Shown here one piece after another: positions 17,451-24,384 of a stretch of 64,000 nucleotides of DNA. Where the stretch lies: the NCBI RefSeq assembly GCF_014295035.1, contig NZ_CP060404.1, forward strand, positions 8,224,501 to 8,288,500. Reading direction: 5' to 3'. A program made the translations under genes and the position numbers. Within the stretch, counting starts at the first letter, position 1; every line of letters begins with the position of its first letter. The notes under the pieces are model-generated. The model was not told where the DNA came from. It did no database searches and worked only from the letters and a program-made list of their open reading frames with translations. This stretch comes from Streptomyces buecherae (GTDB lineage: Bacteria > Actinomycetota > Actinomycetes > Streptomycetales > Streptomycetaceae).

Positions 17451-17543
17451 ATGGCGTGGATCGTCAGCAGCCTCCGGGCTTTCAGCGGTGAGAAGCGTGC
17501 CTGCTGGCACGGATACTTCTTCGGATACGGACAACAGGACTAA
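17451..17543 (+). CDS. Putative RiPP precursor peptide A (30 residues, aromatic core)
   Basis: The ATG at 17451 has an AAAGGAG ribosome site seven bases upstream. The 30-residue product starts MAWIVSSLRAFSGEKRA (residues 1-17) and ends CWHGYFFGYGQQD (18-30). The first half resembles a short amphipathic leader. The second half is a very aromatic core with Trp19, Tyr22, Phe23, Phe24 and Tyr26. It shares 12 of 30 positions with a second 30-residue peptide 80 bases downstream, including Trp3-Ile4, Arg9, Ser12-Gly13-Glu14, Arg16-Ala17, Tyr22, Tyr26 and Gly27. A P450 gene follows on the same strand. I infer a precursor whose aromatic residues are crosslinked by the P450, as in known P450-modified RiPPs (biarylitides, cittilins, atropopeptides). 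The family is not verified by search. Confidence 0.75.
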   Translation: MAWIVSSLRAFSGEKRACWHGYFFGYGQQD

Positions 17544-17623
17544 CACCCCGGTCTCGCCGCGGAAGACGCGGAAGACCTGGCCCTGTCGGCGCGCCTCGCG
17601 ACGACCGCACAAGGAGGACGGCG

Positions 17624-17716
17624 ATGTCCTGGATCATCAAGGCCATGCGAGGGCTCAGCGGAGAGATGCGGGCACGCCGGCAGCAGTACGGCGACAGGTA
17701 CGGCCGCACCTCCTGA
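17624..17716 (+). CDS. Putative RiPP precursor peptide B (30 residues)
   Basis: The ATG at 17624 has a perfect AAGGAGG site six bases upstream. Residues 1-17 read MSWIIKAMRGLSGEMRA, clearly homologous to the leader of peptide A. Residues 18-30 read RRQQYGDRYGRTS. Length is identical to peptide A. The cores differ strongly except for Tyr22, Tyr26 and Gly27, which defines a shared Y-x3-Y-G element. The TGA is directly followed by a strong hairpin, then the P450 gene. Paired precursors with conserved leaders and divergent cores are typical of RiPP loci. It could alternatively encode a small signalling peptide, but the adjacent lone P450 favours a modified peptide product. Confidence 0.75.
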   Translation: MSWIIKAMRGLSGEMRARRQQYGDRYGRTS

Positions 17717-17740
17717 CCCCCTTCCCTACGGGGAGGGGGG
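17717..17740 (+). terminator. Attenuator-like hairpin between precursors and P450
   Basis: Arms CCCCCTTCCC and GGGAGGGGGG pair over 10 bp (one G-U) around a TACG loop closed by C-G, the very stable UNCG tetraloop class. It starts at the base after the stop of peptide B and has no T-tract. It could reduce read-through into the P450 gene or protect the 3' end of the peptide mRNA, giving more peptide than enzyme. Confidence 0.65.
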
Positions 17741-17783
17741 TGGCACCGTACTTTCCTGCCCGCGCAGAGGGGAACCCGGCCCC

Positions 17784-18920
17784 GTGTTCTTGCACAGGAA
17801 AAGCCTCTGGCCCCACCTCCTGCGATGGGAGAAAAGGGCGGCCGAGACCGACCGGCCGTTCAGGCTCCGCTTCGGAACTCTCTTTATCGGCCATGCGGAC
17901 GCGGCCCGAGAGGTGCTGCTCGACTCGGCCGACAACTACCTGTCCCAGTCCGGGTTCTTCCGTATCGGGCCGACGCCTCTTTCGGCGGAGTTGAGAGCAC
18001 GGGTGTCGCGCGAGCTCGTCATGGTGCTGTCCCGCCACGCGCGCCCGTCGGCCTTCGCTCTCGACGCCGCTCTCCAGCAGGTGGGCGATGGCCGTTGTCG
18101 CCTGCGGCACCAGCGGTGGGGGGTCGAACTGATCCGCCGGTACTTCGCCCCCGTCATCGCGGACCAGCGCCACACCGAGATCAACTCGCTGGTGGACGCC
18201 TATGTGACGGCGAGCGTCATCGGCGACGACATCGTCGGTCACCTCGTGCGAAGGCCCCACCACACGGTGCCCGCCGTACGGGCCGGCTTGGCCGAACACC
18301 TCGGGCGGCTACCGGCACGGGAGTCGAGCCCTACGGATCTGGTCGACATCGTGCTCGGACTGGAGGGGGAACTGTCGCTGGCCGACCGCGCGCAGTTGCT
18401 CCAGCGACTCGTCCTGTCCACGGTGGGCTTCACCGGCGTCGCCCTCGAATGGATCGTCCTGCTCGGCGTCCAGTACGGGTACAACACTCCAGCCGTGCGC
18501 CCGGAAGATGTCCGGTCCCTGGTCAGAGAGGCGCTGCGGCTGTATCCCGCCGCATGGCGCCTGGTCCGGGTGGCGGCCGTCAACCACGAACTCGCCGGCC
18601 TCTCGGTCCGCGCGGGCGAACACGTGCTGATCGGCACGCACGCGATTCACCGGGCCGGGTCCGTGTGGGACGAGCCGTTGGCGATGCGCCCCACGCGCTG
18701 GGAGGAGACAACCGAGAGGCAGCGACAGTCCTACCTCCCCTTCGGCAAGGGGGAGGCGATGTGTCCAGCCAGCGGCTTCGCGCTCAAGGCGCTGGAGCAC
18801 CTCGGCTACCTCATCCTGCGCGATTACCAAGGCAGCGTGCGGTTGCGCCGGAGCGCGCCACACGCCCGTACGCTCCTGGCGCCACCCGCGGGCTGGACCC
18901 ACCTCACCAGCCGCCGATGA
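17784..18920 (+). CDS. Cytochrome P450, probable RiPP-tailoring enzyme
   Basis: A 378-residue P450, shorter than the usual 400 or so. The ExxR helix is intact (REALRLYPAAWRLVR) and the heme loop YLPFGKGEAMCPASGFA carries ligand Cys327. The I-helix region LSTVGFTGVALEWIVLLG lacks the usual acid/alcohol-Thr pair seen in hydroxylases, a departure often tolerated in P450s that couple aromatic rings rather than insert oxygen (inference). The start is a GTG at 17784 with GAGGGG 11 bases upstream, a rather long spacing. It is the only enzyme gene in the transcription unit with the two 30-residue peptides. No protease, methyltransferase or transporter is adjacent, and no ferredoxin partner is encoded here. 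Redox partners and leader removal would have to come from elsewhere. Confidence 0.85.
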   Translation: MFLHRKSLWPHLLRWEKRAAETDRPFRLRFGTLFIGHADAAREVLLDSADNYLSQSGFFRIGPTPLSAELRARVSRELVMVLSRHARPSAFALDAALQQVGDGRCRLRHQRWGVELIRRYFAPVIADQRHTEINSLVDAYVTASVIGDDIVGHLVRRPHHTVPAVRAGLAEHLGRLPARESSPTDLVDIVLGLEGELSLADRAQLLQRLVLSTVGFTGVALEWIVLLGVQYGYNTPAVRPEDVRSLVREALRLYPAAWRLVRVAAVNHELAGLSVRAGEHVLIGTHAIHRAGSVWDEPLAMRPTRWEETTERQRQSYLPFGKGEAMCPASGFALKALEHLGYLILRDYQGSVRLRRSAPHARTLLAPPAGWTHLTSRR

Positions 18921-18935
18921 CCCGACGGGCACCCG

Positions 18936-18971
18936 CCCGGCCCCGACCGCCCTGAGGACGGCGGAGCCGGG
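18936..18971. terminator. Imperfect hairpin between convergent P450 and acyl-CoA dehydrogenase genes
   Basis: Inner arms CCGCC / GGCGG and outer arms CCCGGC / GCCGGG form an interrupted stem between the two stops. It is a plausible bidirectional terminator. Confidence 0.45.
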
Positions 18972-18999
18972 ACCGGGCCGTCGCGCCCGCACGCGGCGC

Positions 19000-20646
19000 C
19001 TAGCGAACACCCTTCGGTAGGGCGCGCTCGATGATCGCCTGGGTGTCCGCGCCGAGCGGCAGCGTGCCGAAAGCGTGCCCCCAGTCCCCGTCGAGCCGCG
19101 AGGCGCAGAACGCGTCGGCCACCGCCGGGTCGCCGTGCCGGACCAGCAGCGCGCCCTGGAGCACCAGCGTCATCTGCTCGGCGAGCCGTCGGGCCAGCAC
19201 CTGGGCCCGTACCGGATCGATGAGTTGGCCGAGCAACCCTCGTACGCGCGTCACCGCGGCGTCGAGCCGCGCGTCGGCGCCGGCCGCCGCGTCCACCTCA
19301 GCCAGGAAGGCGTCCGCGGCGCCCGGTGTCTTCGCCAGCGCCCGCAGCAGGTCGAGGGCGGCCACGTTGCCCGAGCCCTCCCAGATCGACAGCAGCGGGG
19401 CCTCGCGGTAGAGCCGTGGCATGCCGGACTCCTCGACGTACCCGTTGCCGCCCAGGCACTCCAGCGCCTCCGCCGCGTGGCTGCTGCCGCGCTTGCACAC
19501 CCAGTACTTGCCGGCCGCGAGCCCCACCCGGCGCAGCGCACCCTCCCGCTCGTCGCCGGCCTCCGCCCGGTCAAGGGCGGCGGCCAGCCGCATGGCCAGC
19601 ACCGTGGCGGCCTCCGACTCGATCGCGAGGTCGGCGAGCACGTGCCGCATCAACGGCTGGTCGATCAACTCGGCGCCGAACGCCCGCCGGTGCGCCGCGT
19701 GATGCACGGCCTGCCGCAACCCCGAACGCATTCCGGCGGCCGAGGCGATGACGCAGTCGAGCCGGGTGACGTTGACCATCTCCACAATGGTGCGCACCCC
19801 GCGCCCGGGCTCGCCCACCGGCCAGCCGACGGCCTGCTCGTACTCGATCTCGGCCGACGCGTTGGAACGGTTGCCCAACTTGTCCTTGAGCCGCTGCAGA
19901 CGCAGCGGGTTGCGGCTGCCGTCGGGCAGCACCCGAGGCAACAGGAAACACGTCAGCCCCTCGGGCGCCTGCGCCAGGGTGAGGAACACATCGCTCATGG
20001 GCGCGGAGGTGAACCACTTGTGCCCCGTGATCACGTACGTGCCGTCGCCCGTCGGCGTGGCCGTCGTGGTGCCCTGTCGGACGTCGGAGCCTCCCTGCTT
20101 CTCGGTCATCGACATGCCCGCGATCAGGCCCCGCTTGCCCAGCGGCGGGCGCAGCCCGAAGTCGTACGTGGTCGAGGCGAGCAGCGGCCCGTACGTGGCG
20201 GACAGCCCGGGCTCGGCGCGCAGCGCGGGGATCGCCGCGTACGTCATGGAGATCGGGCAGCCGTGGCCCGGCTCGGCCTGCGCCCACAGGTAGAACTTCG
20301 CGGCCCGCACCAGGTGGGCGCCCGGTCGCTGGTCGGTCCACGCCACCGCGTGCTGGCCGGAGGCGACCGCCTCGGTCATCAGGTGGTGCCAGGCCGGGTG
20401 GAACTCGACCTCGTCCACCCGGTGCCCGTACCGGTCATGGGTGCGCAGCACCGGCGGGTACGTCTCGGCCTGCCGCGCCCACTCCAGAACCTCGGCGGAC
20501 CCGGCCCGCGCGCCCAGCGCGCGCAACTCCGGCTCGGCCCACCCGCCGCCCTCCCGGTGCACCGCGTCGAACAGGGCCACCTCGTCGGCGGTGCTGAAAT
20601 CCGTCAGCGGCGGGGGCTGGTTGAGGACTTCATGGGTGGGGCTCAC
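19000..20646 (-). CDS. Acyl-CoA dehydrogenase family protein (AidB-like)
   Basis: A 548-residue flavoprotein. The extended N-terminal domain before the core (HEVLNQPPPLTDFSTADEVA, then DRYGHRVDEVEFHPAWHHLM) and the length match the AidB subgroup rather than 380-residue acyl-CoA dehydrogenases. FAD-binding segments include AGMSMTEKQGGSDV and ITGHKWFTSAPMSD, and the C-terminal LECLGGNGYVEESGMPRLYR and SIWEGSGNVAALDLLR are typical. AidB is linked to alkylation stress; some homologues act in isovaleryl-CoA or related metabolism. The GTG at 20646 has GGAGG five bases upstream. It is divergent from a PaaX regulator. Confidence 0.88.
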   Translation of the reverse strand: MSPTHEVLNQPPPLTDFSTADEVALFDAVHREGGGWAEPELRALGARAGSAEVLEWARQAETYPPVLRTHDRYGHRVDEVEFHPAWHHLMTEAVASGQHAVAWTDQRPGAHLVRAAKFYLWAQAEPGHGCPISMTYAAIPALRAEPGLSATYGPLLASTTYDFGLRPPLGKRGLIAGMSMTEKQGGSDVRQGTTTATPTGDGTYVITGHKWFTSAPMSDVFLTLAQAPEGLTCFLLPRVLPDGSRNPLRLQRLKDKLGNRSNASAEIEYEQAVGWPVGEPGRGVRTIVEMVNVTRLDCVIASAAGMRSGLRQAVHHAAHRRAFGAELIDQPLMRHVLADLAIESEAATVLAMRLAAALDRAEAGDEREGALRRVGLAAGKYWVCKRGSSHAAEALECLGGNGYVEESGMPRLYREAPLLSIWEGSGNVAALDLLRALAKTPGAADAFLAEVDAAAGADARLDAAVTRVRGLLGQLIDPVRAQVLARRLAEQMTLVLQGALLVRHGDPAVADAFCASRLDGDWGHAFGTLPLGADTQAIIERALPKGVR

Positions 20647-20690
20647 AGTGACCTCCGGGCGGCGCGACCGAATCCCTTACACTTCCATGA

Positions 20691-20714
20691 TGCGTGACGC
20701 AGATCTGTAACGCA
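20691..20714. promoter_or_regulatory. Candidate PaaX operator
   Basis: In the 154-base divergent region, arms TGCGTGAC and GTAACGCA (one mismatch) flank an 8-base spacer containing AGATCT. Its position between the acyl-CoA dehydrogenase and PaaX genes suggests a regulator-binding site. Binding is inferred only. Confidence 0.4.
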
Positions 20715-20800
20715 CGGGGTGCGGGCGGCGGTTTCTGGTCGAATCTCCTCGGGCGCGTGCCGCGGGGCGAGGCGGTCGCGGCCTGGCGGGTACGGACGGG

Positions 20801-21610
20801 ATGGGTGAGGACATGGACCAGGTGGGGCACGGCGCGGTCGAGCGCGGCCACGACAGCGGCACGGGCGGGCCGACGCGCGAAGCGGACCGGCCGGCCCTGC
20901 GCCCGCTGACCGCGCGGTCGATCGTGCTCAGCACGCTGCTGGGCCACCACCCCGCCGAACTGCCCGCGCGCGCCCTGGTCCGCGCCGGGCAGGTCTTCGG
21001 CACCGCCGAGGGCACCATCAGGGTGGCCCTGACGCGGATGGTCGCCGCGGGCGACCTCCAGCAGCGCGACGGGACCTACCGGCTGTCGGCACGGCTGCTC
21101 GCCCGACAGGCCCGGCAGGACGACAGCCGCGCCCCACGGCTGCGCCCCTGGGCCGGCGAGTGGGAGATCGCCCTGGTCACCGGGGAGCGACGCTCCGCGG
21201 CCGAGCGCGCCGCGCTGCGGCAGGCGATGGCCACCCTGCGGCTGGCCGAACTGCGCGAGGGAAGCTGGCTGCGCCCCGCCAACCTGGAGCGCCCCCGCCC
21301 ACCCGCCGCGGCCGACCAGTGCGCCTGGCTCACCGGCACCCCCGAGGACGCCCCGGCCCCGCTCGCCGCCCGCCTGTGGGACCTGGACGCCTGGGCGCGA
21401 CAGGCCCGTTGGCTCCTTTCCACGCTGGCCGAGACCGACCGGCTGGCCGACCGCTTCGCGGTAGCGGCGGCCATCCTCCGCCACCTGCTCACCGACCCGG
21501 TCCTCCCGACACCCCTGCTGCCCGACCACTGGCCGGGCGACGCGCTCCGCGAGGCGTACGCCGCCTTCGAGGAGGAGTTCCGCACGACGGTGCTCGACCG
21601 GGTGGACTGA
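20801..21610 (+). CDS. PaaX-family transcriptional regulator
   Basis: A 269-residue regulator with the PaaX layout. An N-terminal winged helix (SIVLSTLLGHHPAELPARAL, then GTAEGTIRVALTRMVAAGDL) is followed by the central domain RPWAGEWEIALVTGERRSAA and a C-terminal ligand domain ending DALREAYAAFEEEFR. PaaX proteins are GntR-like repressors that respond to aryl- or acyl-CoA esters. The divergent acyl-CoA dehydrogenase is the likely target. The start could be ATG 20801 or ATG 20813, and neither has an ideal ribosome site. Confidence 0.85.
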   Translation: MGEDMDQVGHGAVERGHDSGTGGPTREADRPALRPLTARSIVLSTLLGHHPAELPARALVRAGQVFGTAEGTIRVALTRMVAAGDLQQRDGTYRLSARLLARQARQDDSRAPRLRPWAGEWEIALVTGERRSAAERAALRQAMATLRLAELREGSWLRPANLERPRPPAAADQCAWLTGTPEDAPAPLAARLWDLDAWARQARWLLSTLAETDRLADRFAVAAAILRHLLTDPVLPTPLLPDHWPGDALREAYAAFEEEFRTTVLDRVD

Positions 21611-21719
21611 GGCGCCCCCGGCCGGGGTCACCATCGCCGGAGGTCGAGCAGTCTCAGCGGGGGTGGTTCCGCGCTCGGGGGAGCGCGGAACGCGAGGCGG
21701 TCGCGGGTGCTAGGCGCGC

Positions 21720-21902
21720 TTACCGGGCCAGTGCGAGCAGTTCGTCGATCGCCACCGGATTCCCACCGCCGCCGCCGAGGTGGGCGATGGCCGCGAACGG
21801 GGCGATCACCTGGCTCCAGGCGTACAGCCGGTCGCCATCGAGCCCGGAGGCCGACGCCACGCGCGCGCAGCCGGCCAGAACCAGCCGAAGCGAGGCGGAC
21901 AC
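21720..21902 (-). pseudogene. Possible C-terminal remnant of a phosphotransferase (APH-like) gene
   Basis: A 60-codon frame reading ARVASASGLDGDRLYAWSQV, then IAPFAAIAHLGG and ending VAIDELLALAR. This resembles the C-terminus of aminoglycoside-phosphotransferase-type kinases, where a LD..R..AW...A segment precedes the last helices. Nothing upstream in the frame encodes the kinase core, so it would be a decayed fragment. The similarity is from memory and weak. Confidence 0.3.
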
Positions 21903-21980
21903 AGCCCTTGAGTCGAAGCCCCGAGTCGACCGGCTGTCCCGACCCCGCCCCGGCGGCCCGGACGTCCCGGGTCGAGGACC

Positions 21981-22451
21981 CTAGAAGTCCACCCAGGTCG
22001 CCTCGTCCGCCCGGGCCACTGACTCCTGTTCGAACTCGCGCTCGTACGCGGTGCGGATGTCCTCGATCGGGCCGTCCTGGGCGCTGGCCTGGGACCTGGG
22101 GTAGAGCAGGATCAGCTCGTAGGAGCGTTCGCGCTGGATGGTGCCGTGCCGGTCCCGCCACTGTCCGCGGCCCTCCTGGAGGGTGAGCCCGGCCGGGAAG
22201 CGCGGCGTGATCCTACGGTCCACGAAGGCGCGGAACTGCCGGTCGGTGACGGGCGCGCCCCCGTCGGCCCGGGCGGTGCCGAAGAAGAGCCGGGTCTCCA
22301 CGTACGCCGCGCCACGGTGTGCCGTCGCGGCGCCGGTCGCCGGTGACGCGGAGCCGTCGTCGCGCGTGGCGTAGGCGACGGGCGCGCCCAGCGCGAGGAC
22401 GGCCGCGCTGGCCAGGGCGGCGAGCCGAAGGCGGGGCTTGGTGATCGACAT
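21981..22451 (-). CDS. Exported DUF3574 protein
   Basis: A 156-residue protein with a signal peptide (MSITKPRLRLAALASAAVLA, cleavage near VAYA-TRDD). The mature domain AAYVETRLFFGTARADGG, DRQFRAFVDRRITPRFPAG and SYELILLYP matches DUF3574, a small secreted domain of unknown function. The ATG at 22451 follows a purine-rich GGGACCTCGTC stretch with only a weak ribosome site. The gene is divergent from the histidine phosphatase gene. Confidence 0.78.
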   Translation of the reverse strand: MSITKPRLRLAALASAAVLALGAPVAYATRDDGSASPATGAATAHRGAAYVETRLFFGTARADGGAPVTDRQFRAFVDRRITPRFPAGLTLQEGRGQWRDRHGTIQRERSYELILLYPRSQASAQDGPIEDIRTAYEREFEQESVARADEATWVDF

Positions 22452-22666
22452 GACGAGGTCCCTTCACTGGGCGGGAGGCGGCGCGTGCCACCGCGTGGAG
22501 TGTGGCGCTCCGCGCGTCGGCTGGAACACCCGGCGGTCGCCCGTCAGCCACAGACCTCGACACCGATCTGGGCCCTCCGCCTTCGCCGACGACGGAACCA
22601 CGCCGCGCGTGTCAGCGTCCGTCCAGGCATTCGCAAGATCGTGACCGCTCACGGAGGACTCGGCCC

Positions 22667-23290
22667 ATGACCGGAAGAGCTGCCCGCTATCTCTACCTCG
22701 CGCGGCACGGGGAAGCCACGCCGGACGAGAGCGAGCTGACGGTCAACGGACGCCGACAGGCCGTACTCCTCGGTGAGCGACTTCGGCGCAGCCCGCTCTC
22801 GCTGGTCCTGCACGGTCCACTCGCACGAGCGGAGCAGACGGCCCGACTGGTCTGCGAGCAACTCGACGGCGTGCCCGTCCGCTCGTCGGAACTGGCCGGG
22901 GACTACGTCCCCCACCTGCCGCAGCGCGCGGAACTACCGGCGGAGTCGGCCGACGCCATGCTCGCGCGCCTGTCCCAGTTCCCGGCCGAGGAGCGGGAGC
23001 GCGGACCGGCGCTGGCCGAGGCGGCGCTCGCCCGCTTCGCCGCACCCGTCGACGGGGACGAGCCTCGTCACGAGCTGGTCGTCACCCACAACTTCCTCAT
23101 CGGCTGGCTCGTACGAGCCGCCCTCGACGCGCCCCCGTGGCGCTGGATGGGCCTCAACCACGCCAACGCCGCACTGACCGTCATCCGGTACGCGCCGGAC
23201 AGACCCGCTTCCGTGCTGTTCTACAACGACACGGGGCACCTTCCCGCGCAGCTCCGCTGGACCGGCTTCCCGCCTGACCTCCACGTCTGA
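22667..23290 (+). CDS. Histidine phosphatase (phosphoglycerate mutase-like) family protein
   Basis: A 207-residue cytosolic phosphatase. The catalytic RHG motif is in YLYLARHGEATPDESELT, the second conserved arginine in HGPLARAEQTARLV, and the second His in ELVVTHNFLIGWLVRAAL. These residues form the phosphohistidine active site. The substrate is unknown, and many homologues act on small phosphate esters. The ATG at 22667 has GGAGG upstream (ACGGAGGACTCGGCCC). Confidence 0.87.
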   Translation: MTGRAARYLYLARHGEATPDESELTVNGRRQAVLLGERLRRSPLSLVLHGPLARAEQTARLVCEQLDGVPVRSSELAGDYVPHLPQRAELPAESADAMLARLSQFPAEERERGPALAEAALARFAAPVDGDEPRHELVVTHNFLIGWLVRAALDAPPWRWMGLNHANAALTVIRYAPDRPASVLFYNDTGHLPAQLRWTGFPPDLHV

Positions 23291-23353
23291 CGGGTGGGGC
23301 CGGGGTACGAGGGAGAGGTGCCACCGTCGAGGGCACCTCGTGGACACCGACGG

Positions 23354-23584
23354 TCAGCGCACAGAGCGCCGCTGTGTCCTCGTGCCGAACGCGGGGCGGA
23401 CGGGTTGCCCCACTCGTAGGGGAAGGGGACCGCGCAGCCTCGCCACGTACCACCGGTACGCCCGCGCCTCGGCCGAGGCGCCCTCGACGACATCGAGCCA
23501 GTCGCGGTAGAGACACATCAGGTCCACCGGATGCGTGTCGTGCGCCATGCTGGTGAACAACCCATCGGAAACGCCGTCCCGCAC
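23354..23584 (-). CDS. Hypothetical small protein
   Basis: A 76-residue frame starting at GTG 23584 with GGAGG only three bases upstream, or at ATG 23548 without one. It reads MAHDTHPVDLMCLYRDWLDV, then EGASAEARAYRWYVARLRGP from the internal start. The composition is protein-like, with a helical centre and Arg-rich end, but I recognise no family. The surrounding 23291-23778 region has no other candidate gene. Confidence 0.4.
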   Translation of the reverse strand: MRDGVSDGLFTSMAHDTHPVDLMCLYRDWLDVVEGASAEARAYRWYVARLRGPLPLRVGQPVRPAFGTRTQRRSVR

Positions 23585-23778
23585 GATCCTCCAGCGGTCG
23601 CACCCTCTGCCGTGGCGCGGGCCTCGGGCAAGCTAGACGAGAGGAACCGGTGCTCCGGAACGGGGCCGGGGGCAGCCCGCGATGCGACCCGCGGTGGGTC
23701 GCGGGTGCGCCCCGGTGAGGGCCCGCCGCCTCGTCCGCGCTCACACCCGCACCGAGGCGTACGCGATGGGCCCGCCCG

Positions 23779-24384
23779 TTACAGCCAGCCGCGCTCGCGG
23801 GCGACGCGGGCCGCGACGTGGCGGTTCTCCGCGCCGAGCTTGGTCGCCGCGGCCGACAGGTAGTTGCGTACCGTGCCCGGAGACAGCGCCGCCCGGGTCG
23901 CGATCTCGGCGACCGGCGCTCCGTCCGCGGCCAGGGACAGGAGTTCCGTCTCGCGCGCGTTCAGCGGCGACGCGCCGGCGGCGATGGCGTCCGCCGCCAA
24001 CTCGGAGTCGACGTAGCGACCCCCCTCGCGCACCGTACGGATGATCTCCGCCAGTTGCCGCGCCGAGACCGTCTTGGGGACGAAGCCGCGCACCCCGGCG
24101 GCCAGCGCCTGCCGCAGCGCCCCGGCCCCGGCGTGGCTGGTGACGATCATCGCCGTGCACTCCGGCACCGTCTCGCGCAGCTCCGCCGCCACCGCGACGC
24201 CGTCTGGACCGGGCATCCGCAGATCCAGGACGGCCACGTCGGGGCGGTGGGCGCGAGCCATGGCCAGGGCCTCGTCGCCCGAGCCGGCCTCCGCCACGAC
24301 GGCGATATCGTCCTCCAGCGCGAGCAGGGCGGCCAGGGCGCCGCGGATGAGGTGCTCGTCGTCCGCCAACAGGATTCTGATCAC
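23779..24384 (-). CDS. NarL/LuxR-family response regulator
   Basis: A 201-residue response regulator. The receiver domain has the acidic pair Asp8-Asp9 (ILLADDEHLIR), phosphoacceptor Asp54 (VAVLDLRMPGPDG), the T/S switch (MIVTSHAG) and Lys in FVPKTVSA. The LuxR helix-turn-helix is LNARETELLSLAADGAPVAE followed by SPGTVRNYLSAAATKLG. The GTG at 24384 overlaps the stop of the kinase gene in a GTGA. It is last in the transporter-kinase-regulator operon and is the most likely binder of the palindrome at 27424-27445. Confidence 0.92.
   Translation of the reverse strand: MIRILLADDEHLIRGALAALLALEDDIAVVAEAGSGDEALAMARAHRPDVAVLDLRMPGPDGVAVAAELRETVPECTAMIVTSHAGAGALRQALAAGVRGFVPKTVSARQLAEIIRTVREGGRYVDSELAADAIAAGASPLNARETELLSLAADGAPVAEIATRAALSPGTVRNYLSAAATKLGAENRHVAARVARERGWL

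Noticed and set aside
17389..17716. A longer plus-strand frame starting MGTVSVPNRP across the two small peptide genes
   Set aside because: Its start lacks a well-placed ribosome site, its product is Arg/Ser/Pro-rich shadow sequence, and the two 30-residue frames have perfect ribosome sites and mutual homology.
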